A stretch of 53,710 bases of DNA from the NCBI GenBank assembly GCA_032718475.1, contig JAUCBJ010004048.1, forward strand, positions 1 through 53,710, read 5' to 3'. Under the pieces are notes generated by a model that saw only the letters and a list, made by a program, of their open reading frames with translations, ran no database searches and was not told the DNA's origin. This DNA comes from Nemertoderma westbladi. Lineage: Eukaryota > Xenacoelomorpha > Nemertodermatida > Nemertodermatidae. Of this stretch, positions 20,519 through 28,866 are shown in pieces (position 1 is the stretch's first letter; every line of letters starts with the position of its first letter). The position numbers and the translations under genes were made by a program.

Positions 20519-21576
20519 TATTTCTTTTCCTCCTGACTCCGCCTTTCTCTAAGCAATACCGTTTCCCTCTCTAACCGCACTCTTCCCTCCTCTAGCCGTT
20601 CCTTCATTTCCCTCTGACCTTGCTCTGCCATGCTGAGACGGTATGTGGCTCCTATTTTCCTCACCGCTCTTTCTTTCGCGGAGGATGTAGCAGACTTATC
20701 GGTTACGACGGACTTCCCCCGCCTTCCCGACCTACTAACTTTCTCCCCCTTCCCGGAGCTTTCTCCGACCGACGAGGCCGAATCCTCGGTGTTAACCTCG
20801 GATTCGCCCTCTTCAGGTCCCTTCCAACCCACTGGTTTCACTCCCCGGGCATCGACCAAGTATGGCCCTATGTACACTGGCGCTACGCTAGGTTCCATAC
20901 TCCCACACTCCCATAGTTCAAACAGTTCGCCGGCTATCCTTTCTGCTCTCTCCCCGGCCAGTTCTCTCTGCCCAAAACGTATTAGGTAATTTAAGTGTTT
21001 ATCCGACTCACCTAGTCGCTTTCTCAGTCTCACCTCGTCTACCTTCGCCCCTTCCTTCTTGGCGTCGTTTATCAGCTTCCGGGTCGCGTTGTAGGCCCGT
21101 CGAAGTCGCTCAGAAACCCCGACGTCCTCGTCGCCGACCTCTCCTCCGTCCCTCCGGGTTCGACGTCGTACCGGCGGCTCCACCGTCGCCGTTCCGGTGG
21201 GCCGTCCGTCGCCCTCGGCCTGTAGCTGGCCGGCGACATCGGTACCGATCTCTCCTCCGTCTCTTCGTGTCCGGCGTCGCACCGTCGGCCCCACCGTCGC
21301 CGTTTCGGTGGGCCGTTCGTCGCCCTCGGCCGGTAGCTGGCCGGCGACATCGGCGCGTCGTTCTCCCTCTCGTGTCGACTCGTCTCCATCTCCCTCCATC
21401 TCGCTCTCTTTCTCTCTTGGTTCGACTTCGGGTTCCAGGCCCTCCTCGTCCTGGACTTCCGGTTCGCCCGTTATCGATGGCTCCGGCGTCGTGGGCCTGT
21501 ATCGCTTAGTCGCGGCCTCGCGGATCGTTTGATCTTCGTCCGGGGTCCGCGTCGGTGTCTCGCCCGATTCACTCAT
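20323..21576 (-). CDS. LTR-element ORF1: Gag-like N-terminal protein
   Basis: A minus-strand frame from an ATG at 21576 (MSESGETP). The first 60 residues are acidic. Then come two tandem copies of a 37-residue segment (DVAGQLPAEGDERPTETATV and DVAGQLQAEGDGRPTGTATV, each ending RRRTRRDGGE) encoded at about 21140-21360. A helical, charged middle part (SERLRRAYNATRKLINDAKK) is followed by a Ser-rich linker and a coiled-coil-like tail ending RRSQEEKK. Beyond that the frame reads low-quality sequence to 20323, while ORF2 in the -1 frame becomes protein-like. The functional junction is thus near 20520-20540. I do not recognise a named capsid fold. Confidence 0.7.
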   Translation of the reverse strand: MSESGETPTRTPDEDQTIREAATKRYRPTTPEPSITGEPEVQDEEGLEPEVEPREKESEMEGDGDESTREGERRADVAGQLPAEGDERPTETATVGPTVRRRTRRDGGEIGTDVAGQLQAEGDGRPTGTATVEPPVRRRTRRDGGEVGDEDVGVSERLRRAYNATRKLINDAKKEGAKVDEVRLRKRLGESDKHLNYLIRFGQRELAGERAERIAGELFELWECGSMEPSVAPVYIGPYLVDARGVKPVGWKGPEEGESEVNTEDSASSVGESSGKGEKVSRSGRRGKSVVTDKSATSSAKERAVRKIGATYRLSMAEQGQREMKERLEEGRVRLERETVLLRERRSQEEKKYWWISPKDTRRRRREDTTRGYERWKGVTRHERCRITSGRRTNSGWSGPTGRRRWIMRSSNTSTTW

Positions 21577-21656
21577 CTCGTCTGCTCGGTGGAGTTCGAC
21601 TAGCAAGCAGTGTAGTTCTCAGAGTTTAACTGGGGCGGCAGCTCGGATTTAGTTAC

Positions 21657-22193
21657 TGTGACGGGATCCAGGAGGGATCCCGATTTATCCGGTGTGGTAT
21701 TTAGTCCACGCGTCCCCGCCGTGTGTAAGGGTGAAATAAAGATAATTGAGTTCTGAAGTTCGGTGTATAATAAGAGGTTATAAGATATAGATATATTGTG
21801 AATGTGTACAAGGCGGGATACGGTAACTAAAGTCCCGTGATCCCCTAACTAAACTAATTGGCTGTACCCTACGCTAGCACTGCTGCACTGAGATAACTGA
21901 ATCACTGATTAATAGGTTATTGGTTATATTGCACGGTGGCCTTACTGCTACTCAATCGATGCCATTCCCCCCTCTGATTGGTTAATACCCTTGTTGGCGC
22001 CCCGTGGAGTATTCCCGTTCACTCCACCTGTTCTCCTTGGGTTAGGGGTTTGGCCCCTGACCCTCTATTGTGTGCTTCCTTCCCATTCTTATTGGGATGG
22101 CGCGAGTTGGTTAATTACCCAATCTCGTGGCTCCCAATATTGCTTATCGGCTAATAACTTTATGGGGTGTTGGCGGGATTGAATAAGCTAACA
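21657..22193 (-). repeat. 5' LTR
   Basis: Second copy of the 537-bp terminal repeat, in the same orientation and at a constant 4872-bp offset from the first, with no difference seen. It should carry the promoter of the minus-strand element. LTRs this alike imply recent insertion. Confidence 0.95.
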
Positions 22194-23568
22194 CAAATGG
22201 AGAAGCTTTTACCTTATTGCTACACGCAGCAAATAGAGAAGCTTTTACCTTATTGATACACGCACCAAATAGAGAAGCTTTTACCTTATTGCTGCACGCA
22301 CAAAATAGAGAAGCTTTTACCTTATTGCTACACGCACCAAATAGAGAAGCTTTTACCTTATTGCTACACGCACCAAATAGAGAAGCTTTTACCTTATTGC
22401 TACACGCACCAAATAGAGAAGCTTTTACCTTATTGCTGCACGCACCAACTAGAGAAGCTTTTACCTTATTGCTACACGCACCAACTAGAGAAGCTTTTAC
22501 CTTATTGCTACACGCACCAAATAGAGAAGCTTTTACCTTATTGCTACACGCAGCAAATAGAGAAGCTTTTACCTTATTGCTACACGCACCAAATAGAGAA
22601 GCTTTTACCTTATTGCTGCACGCACCAAATAGAGAAGCTTTTACCTTATTGCTACACGCACCAAATAGAGAAGCTTTTACCTTATTGCTACACGCACCAA
22701 ATAGAGAAGCTTTTACCTTATTACTACACGCAGCAAATAGAGAAGCTTTTACCTTATTGCTACACGCACCAAATAGAGAAGCTTTTACCTTATTGCTGCA
22801 CGCACCAAATAGAGAAGCTTTTACCTTATTGCTACACGCACCAAATAGAGAAGCTTTTACCTTATTGCTACACGCACCAAATAGAGAAGCTTTTACCTTA
22901 TTACTACACGCACCAAATAGAGAAGCTTTTACCTTATTGCTACACGCACCAACTAGAGAAGCTTTTACCTTATTGCTACACGCACCAAATGGAGAAGCTT
23001 TTACCTTATTGCTACACGCAGCAAATAGAGAAGCTTTTACCTTATTGCTACACGCACCAAATAGAGAAGCTTTTACCTTATTGCTGCACGCACCAAATAG
23101 AGAAGCTTTTACCTTATTGCTACACGCACCAAATAGAGAAGCTTTTACCTTATTGCTACACGCACCAAATAGAAAAGCTTTTACCTTATTACTACACGCA
23201 CCAAATAGAGAAGCTTTTACCTTATTGCTACACGCACCAAATAGAGAAGCTTTTACCTTATTGCTACACGCACCAAATAGAGAAGCTTTTACCTTATTGC
23301 TGCACGCACCAAATAGAGAAGCTTTTACCTTATTGCTACACGCACCAAATAGAGAAGCTTTTACCTTATTGCTGCACGCACCAAATAGAGAAGCTTTTAC
23401 CTTATTGCTGCACGCACCAAATAGAGAAGCTTTTACCTTATTGCTACACGCACCAAATAGAGAAGCTTTTACCTTATTGCTACACGCACCAAATAGAGAA
23501 GCTTTTACCTTATTGCTACACGCACCAAATAGAGAAGCTTTTACCTTATTGCTACACACACCAAACTT
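22194..23568 (-). repeat. Array B, right segment: LINE-derived 36-bp repeat, about 38 units
   Basis: Same unit and variants as 14267-16784. At its right edge the minus-strand frame enters from the LINE without interruption: L-A-R-K-F-G-V, then CSNKVKASLFGA repeating. The native DNA at the edge reads AAGTTTGGTGTGTGTAGC. The unit itself ends CTATTTGGTG, so the two TTTGGTG motifs are 36 bp apart and define the founding duplication. Confidence 0.97.
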
Positions 23569-25086
23569 TCGGGCTAGAAGATTACCTCTGGCATATAAGC
23601 ACTGAGTCTGCCTCTTAATATCGAAGTCATCATCAGCACTACTATGAATAATGCGACCTAAGTAATTCAATTCATCCACAATATCAATCTTTGCACCCTT
23701 AAGATATATATCTGCATAAACACAATGTTTGTTACACCTCGGATGAAATATAAGCACTTTGTTTTTTTCTTATTAAATAAGATGGAATTATTATTAGCAA
23801 AGTTTTCGGCCGACCTAACTAGACGTTGTAACCCAAATATAGAATTGGACAGGAGGCATAAATCATCTGCATATCCAAGATGGTTCACCCTCGTACTACC
23901 TATTAAACACCCTACCCCTGTAATTGTTAAATCCTGACTTAACCCATCCATGTATACATTAAACAATAGAGGGGATAAGACACTACCCTGTCTGGTCCCA
24001 TTTGTGACGGTAAACCTCGATGATGTAATACCAGCCCATCTAATGTACATCTCTTGCACACTATACCAAAAAATAAGCAATCTAACTAAATATACGGGGA
24101 CTCCTCTACCTAGTAATTTACGAAATAACCCAAAATGATTTATACGATCAAAAGCCTTGCTAGCGTCAAGCATACAGACATACATACAAGCATACAGACA
24201 AGCACAGGCGTATTTTAGAGAGAGATAATAATTGATTACCTCCTTCAAAGCATATACGCATGTCTCTGTACCCAATTTCGCCTTAAAGCCTAACTGGTTA
24301 TCTGATGTACGTAGTTTATCTAAAATTATATTTAATATAATACGTTCTAGAACCTTTCCGAAAACAGATGAAATAGCAACGCCACGATAATTATCCCTAC
24401 TCGTAGTATCACCCGTTTTATCCTTAACTATCGGTATGATATCTGATTCGATCATCCCGTTTGGCAGATAACCGTGAATAAATATTGAGGTGTACAGCAC
24501 AGATAGGACCTTAAGTAATTAGCGCTGCACCCATTAATTAAATGTTCAGGAGTCAACAAAGCAGGACCGACTGACTTATTCATATTCAAACTGTATATAG
24601 CATCAAATACTTCCGAAATACAAACAACATAATTGTTCTTAAATATAGCATTATCCATAGAGTTAACTTTCAAAATTTTTATCTGAATCATCGTTGACCC
24701 AGTTCAAAAGTTGAGAAAAATGATCCCGCCACATTTCACTAATAGCTGCTGCGCCCAGAGCACCCCCTACTTTAATCGGCGGGGGACTGCTACTTGTGGT
24801 ATGTTTTCTAGCTTGGATCCAAAAATCTCTAGAACCACTGTCACTCAAAAGGGCTTCCGCCATGTTATCGTTTCGAATTTTCTGTTCGTTATTTTTACAA
24901 TGTCTAAGTGCTTTTTTGAAAGCTGCTCTGGAGCGCAGGTAGTCCCTGTGAATATAACCCTGTCGTGGTGAGCCACATTCCCGCCAATTCTTTAATTTTT
25001 TCTCTTGCCTCCTCATGCTTACACCGCACGAAGTCATTCCACCCTGGAATATGGTTATAGTTTTTACTACAATTATTGTTGTTCAC
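23569..25086 (-). pseudogene. LINE 3 reverse transcriptase, interrupted by array B
   Basis: Minus-strand pieces in several frames cover the RT of a CR1/L2-like LINE. Upstream are IPGWNDFV and KKALRHCKNNEQKIR (the usual segment before the RT), FWIQARK, MNKSVGP, YRGVAISSVFGKVLE, LDASKAFDRINH (box A), NGTRQGSVLSPLLFNVYMDGL (box B, with N-V-Y-M-D), LGYADDLCLLS (box C with intact YADD) and NKKKTKCL. A frameshift near 23750 moves into YADIYLKGAKIDIVDELNYLG and on to LARKFGV at the array edge. More shifts are near 24500-24680 and 25000-25040. The C-terminus is at 14070-14266. A short CATACAGA/CATACATA expansion at about 24170-24205 adds extra residues in frame just before box A. Confidence 0.85.
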
Positions 25087-25194
25087 CGGATATTTCTTAA
25101 CATAACACTTTACGGAATTGTTAAGAATATCTTTAAAGTTATTGTATGACTGTCAATATTTGCACGATGAATTGCACAAATGGTATCTCTAGAT

Positions 25195-25621
25195 TCTGTT
25201 AAGTGAATCTGGTATACTTATGTCTGATAAGTGAGTCTGATAAACTTATGTCTGGTAAGTGAGTCTGGTAAACTTATGTCTGGTAAGTGAGTCTGGTAAA
25301 CTAACATGCCTGGTGGGTGATTCTGGTAAACTTATGTCTGGTGAATGAGTCTGGTAAACTAATGTTGCTGTTAAGTGAATCTGGTATACTTATGTCTGGT
25401 AAGTGACTCTGATAAACTTATGTCTGGTAAGTGAGTCTGGTAAACTAACATGGCTGGTGGGTGATTCTGGTAAACGTATGTCCGGTGAATGAGTCTGGTA
25501 AACTAATGTTGCTGTTAAGTGAATCTGGTATACTTATGTCTGGTAAGTGAGTCTGATAAACTTATGTCTGGTAAGTGAGTCTTGTAAACTTATGTGTGGT
25601 AAGTGAGTCTGGTAAACTAAC
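25195..25621 (+). repeat. 28-bp minisatellite of splice-donor-like units
   Basis: Tandem units of TGTCTGGTAAGTGAGTCTGG plus TAAACTTA (28 bp) with AATCTGGTATAC and GCTGTTAAG variants recurring in longer blocks (about 25193, 25367 and 25509). Many units contain GGTAAGTGAG, close to the best metazoan 5' splice site. It is related to 5340-5875. LINE copy 1b is inserted at its right end. Confidence 0.88.
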
Positions 25622-25630
25622 ATACTACTA

Positions 25631-26685
25631 CTAGGATCGGCGTGCTGCATTGCAGCTGCATTTTTAAGAATGCTGTGCCGGCTTATCGACAAAATTGCAC
25701 CTCCACATTGTCCACAACTCCCTATCACCCATGACATTTGCTAGATCATCCGCATCTTCAAGGCCAGTGTCCTTTAAGATGCGTCTCAAGAAAGTCATGG
25801 GCTATCCACCATGCTTATTCATTCCATGAGGCTACCAAAGTACAAGATTATGCACTGGCTGGTCCTCACGGCGAAAGCAATGTCCTGCAAAGCGGAGGCG
25901 ATTTTGTTCTAGTGTCAAGCTTGGGGGAACCAATGAGACACCTCCAATGTTATATAGTGTCTGGTTGGAGATGTGTGCATTGAACTTGACACAATGAACC
26001 CGGCGTAGCATTCTTGTGAATGTGCCATCCAGAGATTTGGTGTCCTCAGCAGTTAGAGCCCAGCATGGACTCCCATAGAGTTGTACTGGAACTACTGCTG
26101 CTCTAAATAACCGGACCTTAAGTTTCCGATTAATTCTCGGTGACTTCCAAATCCTGGAAAGCCTATTCAAGGCTGCCCATGCCTTTCCCTTACGTATTCG
26201 AAGGTCCTCACCTGACTTCCGGATCCATGATCCCAGGTAACAGAAGTCATCCACATGCTCAAGCATACCATCTTTTGAGCTTATGCTCATCCGATCAGAG
26301 ACTTGCTGAGGACTTTGAAAGTTAACTGTCAAAATTTTGGTCTTTCTGGAGTTAATAAAAAGACCAACACTAGAAGCAGCATGTTCTAATGAGCTGAGGA
26401 GCCGTTGGGAAGTGCCTCAGAGTGGACATGACAACACTCTACTCCTGACCAGCCATTGGTAGATCACCATCTGCCTGGCCAGGCCATATACCCCGGCTGC
26501 CAAGTATATGGGTCCTTAATCCAGGACCAAGGGCGTCCTTATCCCAGGACGAAGGGGGTCCTAGTTACAGGACCAGATTTGCCCTAGTAAGAGGGTCTAT
26601 GCAGCAACAGGTGGCACCTCCTTTATGCTACATGGAGGTGGCAAGTTTTCTTGATCAATGACCTAGAATACCTGACCTGACCAGA
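25631..26685 (-). mobile_element. Internally deleted LINE copy 1b
   Basis: Closely related to LINE 1a over the 3' part of the RT (matching about 8481-9248) and over the 5' UTR (matching about 11950-12231), joined near 26408 with about 2.7 kb missing. It is flanked by ATACTACTA at 25622-25630 and 26686-26694, a 9-bp target-site duplication, so it inserted in its deleted form or was deleted within its borders later. The junction is not a GT-AG intron. The RT remnant (26332-25832) is closed by CAG changed to TAG after LVLW. Confidence 0.88.
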
Positions 26686-26694
26686 ATACTACTA

Positions 26695-27788
26695 TTAATA
26701 ATACTACAATAGTGGGAAGAAATATACTAGGCCCACATGAGTACCAGCAGTGATGTTTCTATGTATGTGTTTCTTTTGCTTTGCTTTGACTTTTACAGTA
26801 AGAAGTTCGAACGTAACGAACTTAGTAAACGAAAAGTAACGAACTTCTAATAATATAGTAAAAACTTATTGAAAGGTCAATAATTATGTGCCGCCATCTG
26901 TTCATTAACTCTTAGAGAACATAATAAAGGTAATAAATGAAAATAAATAGACATAAAAAAGTCACCGCCATCTACTGTAGTAGTTTACTATATATGTAGC
27001 TTCCATAGTTACTGCGATTCCAATTATGTACTGTAGTCTTCAACTCCTGAGGCTGTCTTACTCAATATTAAAATAATTGAGTGTTCTCGAATATTTATTA
27101 CGTAACTAGAGAGCCGCTTAACTACATAAACCAATATTGGATATTGAGTTCCGTTTTGGAGTACGCCTTGCAGCTTGCATATTGCAATGACTTTTGAATG
27201 TGTGCAGGAATTTTGCTCAAATTACGTGCAATTAATTACGAGACCTTTTCTACTTCGATGTTCTTTCAACACAAGTAATAAAAATGTAAGAATTTTTATA
27301 AAAAATAAATAAATGCAATCCTATGGGTTATTATTTTTTCGCTGGGGAAAATAGAAGTCATTTTCTCCCGATTTTGGGGTATATTCGAGCGAAAAAGTAA
27401 CAATTTAAGTATAAATATTTTTTCATTCTGTTAACCAGCGCACATTTTAAATTTTCTTACCAATATTGTGTCTTGCCAAATCTCTGTGCAAATACAAAAA
27501 GGAAGATGAGATTCACACTGAAGCAAATTAGATGGCTTTTTGAGTTTTTCTCAAAACATTACTTTGCGGTTAATGTTGTTCCGCCTCTATGGTCACGAAA
27601 TATCGATTGATCTTCCCAATACAGTGTTATTAACTGGTTTAACCGGAACCGCAAGCACTTGTCGAAAATCCAATTAGTTTGTGTTTATCGATTGTTGATT
27701 GTAATAGCAAGCCATTTATTCCCGTTATTATTGTGAGAAATAAGTTGAGAGGGATAATTTCGGTAGGAGTTCCTTATTTTATGATGCA
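26695..27788. other. Unassigned AT-rich DNA
   Basis: No gene recognised. A small inverted motif (GAAGTTCG ... CGAACTTC) lies at about 26801-26850. Confidence 0.5.
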
Positions 27789-27796
27789 GTAGTAAC

Positions 27797-28858
27797 CAGG
27801 GATAGGACAGGATACGATACGATACGATACGAAAATACGATACGAGGCGAACCAATTTTTCACGATACGATACGATACGAATGCAATTATGAGAAAATAC
27901 GATACGAAAAATCCAAGATACGATACGAAATAAGAATAAAGTTTCGTATTTTCTTCGTATCGCATTTTATCTAAGAGTTGATAAAAATATAATGTATTGT
28001 ATTTTGTATTACACTTAGAAAATCATATAAATCTCTATAGAATAGGCAAATATTTTTTATTTCAATGTTTCAGTCCAGTATGCTTACTACATCAATATAG
28101 TGTGTCTACCTACTGGTTACAACATCCATAAAAAATAAAAGGACGTTATGCAACACGGCCCAATAAAGTAGGCGTTTCCATATTACCATGCCACTTTATG
28201 TATACTGTACTGATGTACCTAGGCCTACTGCAGTTATTTATGTAATAATTTTGAATTTGATGCACCAATATGGAATAAAATCAAAAATTTCAATTTCGAA
28301 GTCAAACAAATACTAGAAACTGTTTTATTTCAAAACAAAAATGTTTTATTTCTATTATGCTCTCACTAGAATGCCTATCATAACATCAATGCCTTGTAGG
28401 CGCGACTAGAGATCTCCTCACTAGTTTATTTAAACAGGAGTTGTATTATATTTCAGTGGTTCTTTTTTATCATTATTCTACAGTTAATTAATTACAATGT
28501 GATTAAAGATCCTCCTGTCTTACACATTTTATTGACATAATAAAAGTGTAAACTTCAAGCTAATTTATAGACCAATTTTAAGAAATAGTGGTGTGATCAT
28601 GACCTACTATAGATATTATACTTTATAGTAGGTCATGGTGTGATCTCTGGTTTGACTGTTGAAAATTAATACAACGATATATAATAATATACATTAATAT
28701 TTTCAAATAATAAGATACGAAATACGAAAAATATTTATTCGTATTATACGATACGAAGTCAATTTTTGTGATACGATACGAAATTCGATACAAATAAAAT
28801 ACTGCGATATGAAAAAAAAACGGAAATCCATTTTCGTATCCTGAATTTTCTGTCCCTG
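27797..28858. mobile_element. Non-autonomous hAT-type MITE (1062 bp)
   Basis: The ends are CAGGGATAGGACAG and CTGTCCCTG, imperfect inverted repeats that start with the CAGGG typical of hAT transposons. They are flanked by a perfect 8-bp direct duplication GTAGTAAC at 27789-27796 and 28859-28866, the hAT-specific length. Both subterminal regions are packed with GATACGATACGA repeats in inverted orientation (about 27810-27960 and 28710-28845), as expected of transposase-binding sites. The inside has no transposase frame. A 14-bp hairpin (CATGACCTACTATA and its complement) lies at about 28596-28641. Confidence 0.88.
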
Positions 28859-28866
28859 GTAGTAAC

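Larger units (their letters stand above)
16785..22193 (-). mobile_element. Complete LTR element with exonuclease-like polyprotein
   Basis: A 5.4-kb element on the minus strand. The flanks are direct duplications of CAAAT (16780-16784 and 22194-22198), a 5-bp target-site duplication inside an array B unit. The LTRs are 537 bp, start with TG and end with CA, and are offset by exactly 4872 bp with no indels. A GGGGGGGAG purine tract abuts the 3' LTR. The internal region holds two overlapping frames in a -1 relation and no recognisable protease, reverse transcriptase, RNase H or integrase. The element is therefore probably non-autonomous, mobilised in trans. The sequence after the 5' LTR (GTAACTAAATCCGAGC) does not begin with TGG, so no ordinary tRNA 3'-end primer site is apparent. 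Confidence 0.9.

Noticed and set aside
17119-22182. Duplicate 63-residue plus-strand proteins
   Set aside because: They are identical because they lie in the two LTRs, antisense to the element.
26400-26415. Spliced-out intron explaining the LINE 1b deletion
   Set aside because: The corresponding full-length sequence lacks GT and AG at the two edges.
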